From NCBI GenBank assembly GCA_963727245.1, contig CAVSFO010000004.1:124001-188000 (forward strand): a DNA stretch of 64,000 bases. The letters run 5' to 3'. Positions 31,345-40,339 of this stretch are shown here, in pieces. Position numbers and translations under genes: made by a program. The stretch comes from JBKQVT01 sp963727245 (GTDB lineage Bacteria > Planctomycetota > Planctomycetia > Pirellulales > Thermoguttaceae). How positions within the stretch are numbered: the stretch's first letter is position 1; the number at the start of each line of letters is the position of its first letter. Below the pieces are notes generated by a model, which made no database searches, had not been told where the DNA came from, and worked only from the letters and a program-made list of their open reading frames with translations.

Positions 31345-32973
31345 CTACCCGTCAACCGGCGGCGGCGGGGCGTCCGTCTTCCACGCCAGGGCGGCCGTGG
31401 GACAGGCGGCAATGCAATCGGCGGCCGCCTTGCGCAGGGCCTCGCCCAGAAAACCGCCCAGCGGCACCGCGACGCGAACGTCGAAGCCGCGGCCGACGAA
31501 GCTCAGGCCCAACGTCTCGCCGGCGGCCGCCGCGATCTGAATGCACAGGCCGCAGTCGATGCACTTGCCCGGCTCAAAAATCACCTCCGGGTGACTCGCG
31601 TCCTGCTGGAATGGCCGCCGCGGGGCCTTGTAGCGGCGCGGATGGGCGCCGTAGAGGGCCGCGTAATGCCGCAGCTTGCACGAGTGCAGGCCGCGGCAAT
31701 CGCAGTGCATACAGCGGGCCGCCTGCGCGGCCGCCTCCGCCGCCGTGTAGCCGCCCGTCGGCCGATCCAACCGCGGCTCGGGACTCGACCCGGCCGCCAA
31801 CTGCACAAGTTCCCCGTGCTCCATGCGGCCGATCTTCGTGGAAAACGCCGACGGCACTGCAACCGACCCGGCGGCAAGAAACCGGCCGATCGCCGCGGCG
31901 GCCTCCTTGCCGTCTGCCACGCTGCGGACGACCAGGCCGCGGCCGTGTACCGCATTGCCAGCCGCAAACACGCCGGCGAGCGAGGTCGCAAACGTGTCTT
32001 TGTCGATCAAGATACCGAGCGGGGTGGTGGCGAGGGTGTTGGCGGGGGCAGCGGAAGGGGACAGTCCCATTTTCGCTACGCGAAAATCGGGACAGTCCCC
32101 GGTGTGCGTCCCCGCGTGGGCGCCGCAGGCGAGCAGGACAGCGTCGAACTCCTGCCGCAGGTCCGCAAGCGCCGCGTCGCGGCCGATCCGCGTGCCGGGC
32201 CGCAATTCGACGCCAAGCCCGAGCACCAGCGCAATCTCGGCGTCGAGCACCTCCGAGGGCAATCGCTCCCGGCTCTCCTGCCGCAGCCGTCCGCCGGCCT
32301 GGCGGCCTTCGTCGAAGATCGTGGCGGCGTGTCCTTGCTGGGCGAGATAGTGGGCGGCCGCCAGGCCGGTCGGTCCGGCGCCAACGATGGCCACGCGGCG
32401 GCCCGTGGGCGGCCGGCAGGGCGGCATGTAGGGATCGCCCGAGGCCATGTCCACGTCGGCGACATAGCGGCGCAACAGGCAGATGGCCACGGCGCCGTCG
32501 AGTCCGCTGCGGCGGCAGGCCCTCTCGCACGGCGCCGGGCAGATGCGCCCCAGCACGGCCGGCAAGGCGATGTCGCGCTTGACCGTGGCGATGGCCTGGC
32601 GGAGTTGGCCGGCGGCAATCTGCCGGAGCATTTGGGGAATGTCCATCCGCGCCGGGCAGGCGAACCAGCACGGCGCCAGGCAATCGCCCAGGTGATCGCT
32701 CAGCAGCAACTCCAGGGCGTTGCGGCGGAGCTGATGGACTTCCTGGGTCTCGCTCTCCACCTCCATGCCCTCGGCGGCCGCCGTGGCGCAGGCGGGAGCG
32801 AAGCGGTCATGGCCAGCGATTTTGACCATGCAGACCAAGCACGAGGTCGACGCTTCGCAGCCGTCGCGGAAGCAGAGGGCGGGCAGGTCGATGCCCAGTT
32901 TCCGTGCCGCGTCCAGCACGGTCGCGCCCGGCGGCACCTCGACTTGGCGATGATCGATCGAGAGTTTTGGCAT
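31345..32973 (-). CDS. GltD-like FAD/NAD(P) oxidoreductase with N-terminal 2Fe-2S and C-terminal 4Fe-4S motifs
   Basis: A 542-residue flavoprotein with three parts. Residues 1-80 are a ferredoxin/NuoG-like 2Fe-2S domain (CFRDGCEASTSCLVCMVKI). The centre is a glutamate synthase small-chain (GltD)-type reductase: Cys clusters CLAPCWFACP and GRICPAPCERACRR, FAD site VAIVGAGPTGLAAAHYLAQQ, and GVFAAGNAVHGRG. The C-terminus has CMHCDCRGLHSCKLR, then the incomplete cluster CIDCGLCIQ and a later CIAACP. It probably moves electrons between NAD(P)H and iron-sulfur partners such as the NuoE-NuoF protein encoded upstream. A family A palindrome adds about 15 in-frame residues near residue 295. It is the last gene of the redox cluster. 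Confidence 0.85.
   Translation of the reverse strand: MPKLSIDHRQVEVPPGATVLDAARKLGIDLPALCFRDGCEASTSCLVCMVKIAGHDRFAPACATAAAEGMEVESETQEVHQLRRNALELLLSDHLGDCLAPCWFACPARMDIPQMLRQIAAGQLRQAIATVKRDIALPAVLGRICPAPCERACRRSGLDGAVAICLLRRYVADVDMASGDPYMPPCRPPTGRRVAIVGAGPTGLAAAHYLAQQGHAATIFDEGRQAGGRLRQESRERLPSEVLDAEIALVLGLGVELRPGTRIGRDAALADLRQEFDAVLLACGAHAGTHTGDCPDFRVAKMGLSPSAAPANTLATTPLGILIDKDTFATSLAGVFAAGNAVHGRGLVVRSVADGKEAAAAIGRFLAAGSVAVPSAFSTKIGRMEHGELVQLAAGSSPEPRLDRPTGGYTAAEAAAQAARCMHCDCRGLHSCKLRHYAALYGAHPRRYKAPRRPFQQDASHPEVIFEPGKCIDCGLCIQIAAAAGETLGLSFVGRGFDVRVAVPLGGFLGEALRKAAADCIAACPTAALAWKTDAPPPPVDG
32057..32100. repeat. Palindromic repeat family A inside the GltD-like gene
   Basis: GGGGACAGTCCCATTTTCGC and GCGAAAATCGGGACAGTCCCC. 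It is translated in frame as GDCPDFRVAKMGLSP, within the NAD(P)-binding region between two conserved blocks. Confidence 0.88.
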
Positions 32974-33017
32974 GGCCGTTGTTCAATCTATCTGATCATA
33001 TCGAAACCAGTGAGGGG

Positions 33018-33057
33018 CTGCCCTCACCCTAACCCTCTCCCGGCGGGAGAGGGGACT
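33018..33057. repeat. Family H repeat between the GltD-like and NuoE-NuoF genes
   Basis: CTGCCCTCACCCTAACCCTC followed by TCCCGGCGGGAGAGGGGACT. It is an intact version of the site into which the MITE at 20093 inserted. Confidence 0.8.
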
Positions 33058-33063
33058 AACGAC

Positions 33064-35412
33064 TCACTCCACCGTGACTGCATCGACGGGACAGACCTGG
33101 CGGCAGGTGTCGCAGCGGATGCACTTCTGCTGGTCGATCACGTGTACGACATAAGGGGTCATGGCAATGGCGTCCACCGGGCACTGCTCGGCGCAGAGGG
33201 TGCAGCCGATGCAGCGATCATTGATGCGGTAGGCCACCAGGGCCTTGCACTTGCCCGCCGGGCAGCGGCCGGCCAGGTGCGCCTCGTACTCGCCGCGGAA
33301 CCAACGGAGCGTCGAGAGCACGGGATTGGGCGCGGTGCGGCCCAGGCCGCAGATGCTGCCGGCGGCCACCGTCCGGCCCAGCGACTCCAGTTCCTCCAGG
33401 TCGCCGGCCTTGCCTTGACCGCTGCAAATCCGATCCAGCACGTCGAGCATCCGCCGCGTGCCGACGCGGCAGACGGTGCACTTGCCGCACGATTGCTGCT
33501 GGGTGAAGGCGAGGAAGAAGCGGGCGATATCGACCATGCAATCGCCGTCATCGAGCACGACCAGGCCGCCCGAACCCATGATGGCGCCCAGCGCGGCCAG
33601 GGCCTCGTAGTCCACGGGCGTGTCGGCCAGCTCGGCGGGCAGGCAGCCGCCGGACGGGCCGCCGATCTGCACGGCCTTGAAGCGTTTTCCGCCGGCCGGT
33701 CCGCCGCCGATCTCCTCGACGATCTGGCGGATGGTCACTCCCATGGGCACTTCGATCAGGCCGCCGCGGCGGACCTTGCCGGCCAGGGCGAAGACCTTGG
33801 TGCCCTTGCTCTCGGCGGTGCCCAGCTCGGCGAACGCCCGGGCGCCGTGGCGAAAGATCCAGGGGACCAGGGCGTAGGTCTCGACGTTGTTCACGGCGGT
33901 CGGTTTGCCCCACAGGCCGCGTTCGGCAGGGTAGGGGGGGCGGAGCCGGGGCGTGCCGCGACGGCCTTCCAAGGTGGCCAACAGCGCGGTCTCCTCGCCG
34001 CAGACGAAGGCCCCCGCACCCTGCCGGACGGCCAGGTTCAGGCGGAAGTCGCTGCCGAGGATGCCGTCGCCCAGCAGGCCGCGCTGGTAGCATTGCCGCA
34101 AGGCCTCTTCCACGCGGCGGACGGCCAGCGGATATTCGGCGCGGATGTAGAAGATGCCTTCGTCGGCCCCCACGGCCCGGGCCGCGATGGCCATGCCTTC
34201 GATGATGCGATAGGGGAACGATTCCAAGAGCATGCGGTCCATGAAGGCGCCGGGATCGCCTTCATCGCCGTTGCAGAGGATGTACTTCTTCGCGCCGGGG
34301 GCCTTGCGGACGGCGGCCCACTTCAGCCCGGTGGGAAAGCCGGCCCCGCCGCGGCCCCGCAAGCCGCTGGCCTGGGCCTGCTCAATAATCTCCTCGGGCG
34401 AAAGATGTTCGAGGCAATGCCGCAGGGCATCAAAACCTTGGCAGCGAAGGTATTCGTCCAGATCGGTCGGCGCCAACTGGCCGCAGTATTCGGTAGCCAC
34501 GCGGAGCTGCCGGCCCAGGAAGGCACACACCTGGCCGTCGCGCTCGTCGAGGGCGTGCTTTTCCACCGCATCGCCCAGCTCATCGCTTTGCAGGCGGTCC
34601 AACCAGCGCGTGAGCGAGTATCCGATCCGCCGGGCGATGCCCTGGGGCTTGAACTGCGCCAGGACGATGTCGGCGGCGCTGCTGGCCTGGACCTTGGCGA
34701 AGCGCCGCGGCGGGCCGCCGGCCGGCGCCAGTTCCACTAGCGGCATTTGATGGCACATGCCCACGCAGCCGACCGCCTTGACCACGGCCGGGGCGCCGCT
34801 GGCGGCAATCGCCCGGCGGATGGCCTCGTGGACCTGGCCGCTCCCCTGGGCGACGCAGCACGAGCCCAGGCCGATGCGGACTTCGCCCAGCGGGCCGCCG
34901 GCCGGCGCCACCGGCTGCGAGGCCGTCGGCGGCCCGGCGGTTTGGCGGGCAAGAAAATCGTCGAGCACGGCCGCCACCCGCTGCGAACTCATGCAGCCGT
35001 AGGTGACTTCGTCGATCTGCACGACCGGGGCCAGCGTGCAACATCCCAGGCAGACGACCTTCTCGACGGTGAACAAGCCGCCGGGATCGGTGTCGTGGCC
35101 AGCCGCGATTCCCAGGCGGCGCTGGAAGGCGTCGTGGACCACCTGGGCCCCTTTCACGTGACAGGCGGTGCCGTGGCAGACGCGGACGATGTGCCGGCCC
35201 ACCGGCTGGTGGCGGAATTGGCTGTAGAACGTGGAGACGCCGGCGATGGTGGCCGCCGTGATCTCGGTCAACTCGGCGACGCGCCGCAGGGCCGCCGGCG
35301 GCAGATAGCGATAGTGCTCCTGGATGGCCTGGAGAATGGCGATCACGTTTTCCGGGCGGCGGCCCAGCCGTCCGACGGCGTCCTCGACGAAGGTAAGGTC
35401 CAGTTCGGTCAT
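33064..35412 (-). CDS. NuoE-NuoF fusion, HydB-like NADH-oxidising iron-sulfur flavoprotein
   Basis: A 782-residue soluble protein. Residues 1-160 are NuoE-like with 2Fe-2S ligands in CHGTACHVKG and CLGCCTLAP. A second thioredoxin-like 2Fe-2S domain follows (GSCCVAQGSG, GCVGMCHQMP). The NuoF part has the NAD/FMN loops RGRGGAGFPTGLKWAAVRK and CNGDEGDPGAFMDR, an SLBB domain and the 4Fe-4S motif SCGKCTVCRVGTRR. The C-terminus adds a 2x4Fe-4S ferredoxin (CIGCTLCAEQCPVDAI, CIRCDTCRQVCPVDAV). This is the layout of HydB/HndC-type subunits of bifurcating enzymes, yet no hydrogenase or formate dehydrogenase is present. The start MTELDLTFVED is at 35412. It probably exchanges electrons between NADH and the neighbouring iron-sulfur proteins. 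Confidence 0.9.
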   Translation of the reverse strand: MTELDLTFVEDAVGRLGRRPENVIAILQAIQEHYRYLPPAALRRVAELTEITAATIAGVSTFYSQFRHQPVGRHIVRVCHGTACHVKGAQVVHDAFQRRLGIAAGHDTDPGGLFTVEKVVCLGCCTLAPVVQIDEVTYGCMSSQRVAAVLDDFLARQTAGPPTASQPVAPAGGPLGEVRIGLGSCCVAQGSGQVHEAIRRAIAASGAPAVVKAVGCVGMCHQMPLVELAPAGGPPRRFAKVQASSAADIVLAQFKPQGIARRIGYSLTRWLDRLQSDELGDAVEKHALDERDGQVCAFLGRQLRVATEYCGQLAPTDLDEYLRCQGFDALRHCLEHLSPEEIIEQAQASGLRGRGGAGFPTGLKWAAVRKAPGAKKYILCNGDEGDPGAFMDRMLLESFPYRIIEGMAIAARAVGADEGIFYIRAEYPLAVRRVEEALRQCYQRGLLGDGILGSDFRLNLAVRQGAGAFVCGEETALLATLEGRRGTPRLRPPYPAERGLWGKPTAVNNVETYALVPWIFRHGARAFAELGTAESKGTKVFALAGKVRRGGLIEVPMGVTIRQIVEEIGGGPAGGKRFKAVQIGGPSGGCLPAELADTPVDYEALAALGAIMGSGGLVVLDDGDCMVDIARFFLAFTQQQSCGKCTVCRVGTRRMLDVLDRICSGQGKAGDLEELESLGRTVAAGSICGLGRTAPNPVLSTLRWFRGEYEAHLAGRCPAGKCKALVAYRINDRCIGCTLCAEQCPVDAIAMTPYVVHVIDQQKCIRCDTCRQVCPVDAVTVE

Positions 35413-35429
35413 GGCCGGTTCAGAGTTTG

Positions 35430-35586
35430 CTCCCGATGCAAAACAGCCGTAGGGTGGGTCGAGCGCAGCGAGCCCCACCATTTTTCCCGCGGCGCATTGG
35501 TGGGGCTCGCTGCGCTCGACCCACCCTACCGGCCTTCGTCAAAGGTGCTCGTTTCACCACGGCTACTTCCTCCCGATGCAAAACAG
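35430..35586. repeat. Family E palindrome flanked by a 17-base direct repeat of the quinoprotein gene end
   Basis: The palindrome (35449-35529) has arms GTAGGGTGGGTCGAGCGCAG and CTGCGCTCGACCCACCCTAC. CTCCCGATGCAAAACAG occurs at 35430-35446 and again at 35570-35586, where it encodes the last residues (LFCIGR) of the quinoprotein gene. The copy on the far side reads LFCIGSKL and stop. The same arrangement is seen at 56212-56412. Confidence 0.85.
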
Positions 35587-37317
35587 GTTTTTCTGGCCGC
35601 GGAGATAAATCCGGCCGTCCTGGAACGCGGGACTTGTCGCGCAGGGCTCGCCCAAATCGGCCTGGCCCACCCGCTTGCAACCCTTGGCATCCGCTTCCAG
35701 GATGACGGCCTTGCCCGCCTCGCTGATCAGGTACAGCCGGTTGCCTGCCCAGGCGGGCGATGACTTGAAGCTGAGCTTGCCCCCCTGGAACTTGTCGTTC
35801 AGATCGTCCTGCCAGAGCTTCGTGCCCTCTTTGGCATCGTAGCAGGTCAAGGGGCCGTAGGAAGGCAGCAGGAAAAGATAGCGGTCGGTTGCCAGCGGGC
35901 TGCACAATTCGGGGACGCCTTCCCGGCACTCCCAGAGTACCTTGGTCTTGCTCACGTCGCCCCGGCCGTCGGGGGCAATGGCGCAGACCGGGCCGGTCTC
36001 GCTCGACGGGGCATAGACCAGCCCATTGGCAAAGACCGGCGAGGGCCCGATCTCGCCTGTCAGGCACTTCGCCCGCCAAAGCTCGGCGCCGCCGGGCAGT
36101 TCGTAGGCGACGACCCAGGGGTTGCTGGTCGTAATGAGTTGATCGCGGCCGGCGGCACGGATGACGATGGGCGACGACCAGGAATTCGGCGTCTTGCGCG
36201 GCTGCTGCCAGACGGTATTGCCGGTGGTCAGGTCGAGCGCCAGGGTCCGCGACTTTGGGGCGTCCTCGTCGCCCTGATCCATGGGGACCAGGAGCAAGTT
36301 GCGGAAGGTGGCCAGCGAGGCGGCGTGGCCGTAGGTGTTCTTCGGCACGCCCAGGCTGCGGCTCCAGACGAGCTTGCCGTCGAAATCGAAGGCGCCGGCG
36401 TCGCCGTTGGCGAAGATGGCCAGCGCCAGCCGGCCATCGGTCGCCATCGTGGGCGAGGCGTAGCCCACATAGTCTTCCACCTTGAGAGGCTTGCCGCTCT
36501 CCGTGCTCTCGGGCAGTTGCTTCTGCCAAAGGAGCTTGCCGTCGGACGTGTCGAAGCAGTAGATCTCGCGGTGCGTCTGGTCGGCCCCGGAGAGAAAGAC
36601 GCGATTGCCCCAGACCACCGGCGAGCTATTGCCGGGCAGCGGGACGGGGGACTTCCAAAGGATATTCTTGCCCGAGCGGCCGTCCCAACTATCGGGCACG
36701 TTCTCGTAGGCGGAGATGCCCGAGCCGGCGGGCCCGCGGAACCGCGGCCACGCGCGGGCGATTTCCTCCTCGGAAGGCGGCGCGGCCAGGGCCGGCGCGG
36801 CCGCCGCGGCCGGCGGCGGACGGAAGCGAACCGCCAGCAGTCCGGCCGCGAGCGCCAGCACGATGCCCAGGGCGGCGACCGCCCAGCGGGCGACGGGCTT
36901 CCACTGCAACTCGGGGTCGTAGCCCGGCTCCCGCGGCTGCGGTTGGGGCAGTTTCCGCCGCAGCGTCGCGGCCGAGGCGGCCGCGGCCAGCAGCACCGCG
37001 ATCCCGCCCAGCAGCAGCACGGCCCCGCGAGCGGCAAACGCCCTCTCCGCCATGTACTCTTGGCGCAGTTCCAGATCGAGCACGCGGACCTGCTCCTTCA
37101 GCGCGGCATTGCCGGGCTGTTGGGCCAGCAGGCCCCTCAGTTCCTTCATCAGCGGCGCCTCGGACGGGTCTTTCCACTGCCGGCGGCTGTAGGCGAACAG
37201 CAACAGGCTCACCACCACCAGGCAGAAGACGCCGGCCACCGCCGCGGTCCGCACCGCGACCCGGCACGCCGCCGCCGATCGCTCATTGATGGGTTCGCGT
37301 GTTGCGGGCATGTTCAT
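35563..37317 (-). CDS. PQQ-like beta-propeller membrane-anchored protein
   Basis: A 584-residue protein with two N-terminal helices (about 22-45 and 95-115), a coiled charged stretch between them, a third helix (about 140-160), then an eight-bladed PQQ-like propeller. The propeller starts AWPRFRGPAGSGISAYENVP, with repeated blade motifs such as DTSDGKLLWQKQL, DGKLVWSRSLG and DAKEGTKLWQDDL. Such propellers in planctomycetes may bind quinone cofactor or only act as scaffolds; the residues for PQQ are not evident. The ATG at 37317 overlaps the TAA of the NapH-like gene (TAATG). It sits between the NapH-like and NuoE-NuoF genes in the redox cluster. Confidence 0.85.
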   Translation of the reverse strand: MNMPATREPINERSAAACRVAVRTAAVAGVFCLVVVSLLLFAYSRRQWKDPSEAPLMKELRGLLAQQPGNAALKEQVRVLDLELRQEYMAERAFAARGAVLLLGGIAVLLAAAASAATLRRKLPQPQPREPGYDPELQWKPVARWAVAALGIVLALAAGLLAVRFRPPPAAAAAPALAAPPSEEEIARAWPRFRGPAGSGISAYENVPDSWDGRSGKNILWKSPVPLPGNSSPVVWGNRVFLSGADQTHREIYCFDTSDGKLLWQKQLPESTESGKPLKVEDYVGYASPTMATDGRLALAIFANGDAGAFDFDGKLVWSRSLGVPKNTYGHAASLATFRNLLLVPMDQGDEDAPKSRTLALDLTTGNTVWQQPRKTPNSWSSPIVIRAAGRDQLITTSNPWVVAYELPGGAELWRAKCLTGEIGPSPVFANGLVYAPSSETGPVCAIAPDGRGDVSKTKVLWECREGVPELCSPLATDRYLFLLPSYGPLTCYDAKEGTKLWQDDLNDKFQGGKLSFKSSPAWAGNRLYLISEAGKAVILEADAKGCKRVGQADLGEPCATSPAFQDGRIYLRGQKNLFCIGRK

Positions 37318-38624
37318 TACGTTGCTGGTTTGTTGACGGGCGTGATCGGCGCGATCCATCCGCGCCGGGCCTGTTCGCCGGGACAGTACCAGAAGCATCG
37401 GCCGCAAGAGACGCAGGCGGTCCGATCGGGCTGGTAATCGGTGCGACGGCGGCGGATCGAGAGATGGATCAGTTTCAATCCGATGACCAGGCCGACCCAG
37501 GCCCCGAACCATGCGCCCGCCCGGCCCAGCGAGCGGACCAACTGGGCCGCCTGGGCGTAGAGTTCCTCGACCGAGCGGCCGCTGGCGCGGAAGGCTTCCG
37601 TTGCGTCGGCGACCAGCTTGCCGGCGGTGCCTATGTCCATGCGGAGCCGGGCGGCCAACTGGACCGTGGGGTGCAACTGGGCCAGCGGCTCTGCCAGCCG
37701 CGATCCCAGCAGGCCGCCAATGGCGACGAGGATCGGCAGCAGCACGACCAGCAGGGCCACGCGCCGCCGCCCGCCGCGGCGCTGGGGGTCGGATTGGGCG
37801 ACCGTGGGCTCGCGGATGGCGTTGTACGGGCAGGAGTCTTCGCAGAGGCGGCACTGGATGCACTGCTCGGGCGGAATCTGCACGTGCCGGCGGGCAACGC
37901 GCGAGGCCAGGCTCAGGATGGCGCCGTAAGGGCACAAGTAGCGGCAGTACGGCCGGCCCACGAACACGCCCAGGGCCAGGAAGCACCCGCCCAGGACCAG
38001 CATGTTCAGGTCGCCGCTCAGGCGGAACATGGCCACGAAGGGATCGTAGCGGCAGATGACGAAGGCCGTATCGGTGGCGGCGAACAGGACCGCCGCGCCG
38101 AGATAAATGTAGGCCAGCAGCCCCAAGGCGTGGTCCAGCCACAGCGGCGTCTTGACGGGCCGCACCGCCACGAGCTCCTGGACGGCACCCAGCGGGCAGA
38201 CGGCCGCGCAGAACGTCCGCCCGAACAGCAGCGTAAAGATCAGCGGCAGCGCGAAGAAGGCCACGGCCGTCAGGGGGATGGCGTAGTGGGAATCCGCCAG
38301 TGCCAGGGCGACGTTCTGGATGGCGCCGATGGGACAGATGCAGCCCTTCCGCCAGAACCCGAACCAGGCCAGCGAAACGATGGCCAACAGGAACAGTCCC
38401 CGCCGCGACCGCTTCACCAGGGCCAGGTAGCTGGCCAGGCTGAGCCCGGCCGCCAGGGCAGCCACGTCGAGATATTCCCGCCACTGGCCCCGGGGCGGGG
38501 AGGGCTGCGTCTCGGGGACCAGGTGGTGGCTGAACTTGGGCACAGGCACGAGGTCCCCGGCCCAAGCCGTGGCGGCCAGCCCGGCCAGCATGGTCAAGAG
38601 CAGGATGGCAAGCAGCCGCTTCAT
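37317..38624 (-). CDS. NapH/NosR-like membrane 4Fe-4S protein
   Basis: A 435-residue inner-membrane protein with a signal anchor (MKRLLAILLLTMLAGLAATA), about six further helices, and cysteine motifs of the NapH/NosR/RdxA type. CxxxCP motifs CICPIGA, CAAVCPLGA and CRYLCPYGA lie at helix ends, a ferredoxin motif CIQCRLCEDSCPYNAI is in the centre, and CVSCGRCFWYCPGEQ is near the C-terminus. Such proteins carry electrons from quinol across or along the membrane to periplasmic or cytoplasmic acceptors. The start at 38624 overlaps the previous stop (ATGA). Within the cluster it is the likely membrane link. Confidence 0.88.
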   Translation of the reverse strand: MKRLLAILLLTMLAGLAATAWAGDLVPVPKFSHHLVPETQPSPPRGQWREYLDVAALAAGLSLASYLALVKRSRRGLFLLAIVSLAWFGFWRKGCICPIGAIQNVALALADSHYAIPLTAVAFFALPLIFTLLFGRTFCAAVCPLGAVQELVAVRPVKTPLWLDHALGLLAYIYLGAAVLFAATDTAFVICRYDPFVAMFRLSGDLNMLVLGGCFLALGVFVGRPYCRYLCPYGAILSLASRVARRHVQIPPEQCIQCRLCEDSCPYNAIREPTVAQSDPQRRGGRRRVALLVVLLPILVAIGGLLGSRLAEPLAQLHPTVQLAARLRMDIGTAGKLVADATEAFRASGRSVEELYAQAAQLVRSLGRAGAWFGAWVGLVIGLKLIHLSIRRRRTDYQPDRTACVSCGRCFWYCPGEQARRGWIAPITPVNKPAT

Positions 38625-39355
38625 GTCTGGCCCTTCCCCGCATCGGCAGGTAGGCGCTCTCGGGCGCGAATCGCTCCCTGTGCCGCCTCGCTCAAGAGGT
38701 TGGGCGAGCCGGCCCGCACGCGGCGAAAGGCCTGCGTCGGACAGGCCACGGCGATGGCGCACTCGTTGCAATTGAGGCAGCGGTCGTGACGGACCTGCAG
38801 ATAGAGCGAACCGTTCATCTGCCGGCAGCCCAGCACGCAGCGGCCGCAGCCGATGCACAACTGCTCGTCGATGGTGTACTCGAAGAACCGCTGCCCGCCT
38901 TGCTCTTCGATGAACTTGCGGGTGATAGCGCCGGTGGGGCAGAGCTGGTTCTCGGCCCCGGTGTCCAGGACGAAATCCTTGTTGGGAAAGTACCCGGTGC
39001 AAACGTCGCAATAGCCGCACAGCGCGAAGCACTGCACGCTCTTCACTGCCGAAATGTCCAGTACGCAGTGCGTCTGGCAGCGGTCGCAGGCGATGCACGC
39101 ATCCGGATCGATCTGCCAGAGCAGCCGTTCGGCCAACCCTCGCCTGGCCGCCGCGGCCTGCGGCAACGTGCACTCGCCCAGCGCCGCACATGTGCCGCAG
39201 GCGGTTCCCGGCGGGCAAGCCGTCTTGCCCCCGCCGCCGACCGCGCGGCGCAGCAGCCCGGCCGACAACACGGTGACGCCGCCCAGGGCCAAGTAGCGGA
39301 TCGCCGTGACGCAGAGTTCACGCCGCGTCTGTCGGGGCTCGGTAGTGTCGCTCAT
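38621..39355 (-). CDS. Multi-cluster 4Fe-4S ferredoxin-type protein with Tat-like signal
   Basis: A 244-residue protein. The N-terminus has an RR pair and hydrophobic stretch (TRRELCVTAIRYLALGGVTV) that could be a Tat signal or anchor. Downstream, at least four cysteine clusters are visible: CIACDRCQTHCV, CGYCDVCTGYFP, CIGCGRCVLGCRQ and CLNCNECAIAVACP, as in MauM/NapG-type ferredoxins. It probably pairs with the NapH-like protein encoded next, as NapG does with NapH. Both ends overlap neighbouring genes as ATGA (39352-39355 and 38621-38624). Confidence 0.85.
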   Translation of the reverse strand: MSDTTEPRQTRRELCVTAIRYLALGGVTVLSAGLLRRAVGGGGKTACPPGTACGTCAALGECTLPQAAAARRGLAERLLWQIDPDACIACDRCQTHCVLDISAVKSVQCFALCGYCDVCTGYFPNKDFVLDTGAENQLCPTGAITRKFIEEQGGQRFFEYTIDEQLCIGCGRCVLGCRQMNGSLYLQVRHDRCLNCNECAIAVACPTQAFRRVRAGSPNLLSEAAQGAIRARERLPADAGKGQT

Positions 39356-40339
39356 CGGGTTGCTCCGGCGCTGGATGTTTTCGGTTCAAAGATGCGGACC
39401 TTGGCCGCCGCGGGGTCCAGGACGAGGATTCGCCCGCGACGATCGATGGCGATCGGCGTCGGCACGGCGCCCAACTGCTCGGGCCCGGCCACGACGCACT
39501 GGAACTTTCCCTGGGCGCTGTAGATTTTGATCCGCCGGGCGCCTTTTTCCATGGTGACGAAACGCCCGTCGGCCGTCGCGGCCAGATAGGCCGGATTGCA
39601 GCAGCCGAAGAAGCCGGCGACGTCGGAGGAGCCTTTGCCCCAGGAGCATTCCAAGTCGCCGTCGTGGGTATAGCCCTCGACCCGCAGGGCGGCGGGATTG
39701 ACCACGTACAGCAGGCCGTCGGCGCCCAGGGCGAGCGGAAAATAGTGATTGGTCACCAGCAGTCCGGGATAGTTTTGGGCCTTGTTCGGCTGGCCGATGC
39801 GCCCTTTGAGCTTGCCGGAAAGATCGTAACGCCAGACGATGCGGTTGCCGGCGTCGGCGACAAACACGTCCTCGTCGGAACGTCACGATCCCGGTAAGCG
39901 ACGCTGCTGGGGCCGGCGGCTTCCAGCTTGCAAGCCGCTTGCCATTGGCGTCGAGTGCCTCGACGTGATCCTCCATGCCGACGTAGATGCGGCCGGGCCG
40001 AGTGGCCACGCACTGGGGCGGCGCGTCGAGCGCAACTTCCATCGCCAGGGCTCCGTCAGGCGCGAACACCCGCAACAACCGGTCGCCGCCGACGTAGATC
40101 CGATCCATGGGGCCGACGGCAATCGCGCGGGCTTCCCGCACGCCGGTTGGCCATTGGCCGGTCTGCCGATAGGCGATCAGGGCCGGATCGATGGCCGGCG
40201 CCTCGGCGGCAGCGGGGGCTCCGTCGCGGTCGCCGCGGACATCCATGCGAAAGATGGCGGCCAGGCCGACGCCGATCGCGGCGGCGGCAACGGCCCCGGC
40301 CAACACGCCCGCCCAAGAGATGCTTTGCCGACGGTTCAT
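39352..40339 (-). CDS. NHL/six-bladed beta-propeller protein with N-terminal anchor, one frameshift
   Basis: About 328 residues with a signal anchor (SWAGVLAGAVAAAAIGVGLA) and NHL-type repeats such as GPMDRIYVGGDRLLRVFAPDG, cut here to VGPMDRIYVGGDRLLRVFAP, and FVADAGNRIVWRYDLSGKLK. The frame changes near 39880, between SLTGI and DVFVADAGNR. The segment FFGCCNPAYLAATADGRFVT contains a Cys pair that could bind metal. NHL propellers are usually extracytoplasmic interaction domains. The start MNRRQSISWAG overlaps the upstream stop (ATGA) and its own stop overlaps the 4Fe-4S gene start. Confidence 0.8.

Noticed and set aside
31291..34740. A 1149-codon + strand open frame opposite the GltD-like and NuoE-NuoF genes
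   Set aside because: It is a shadow of two intact, motif-rich genes on the - strand.
33064..35412. A bifurcating [FeFe] hydrogenase operon (HydABC)
   Set aside because: The NuoE-NuoF fusion has HydB-like layout, but no protein with hydrogenase H-cluster motifs is encoded nearby.
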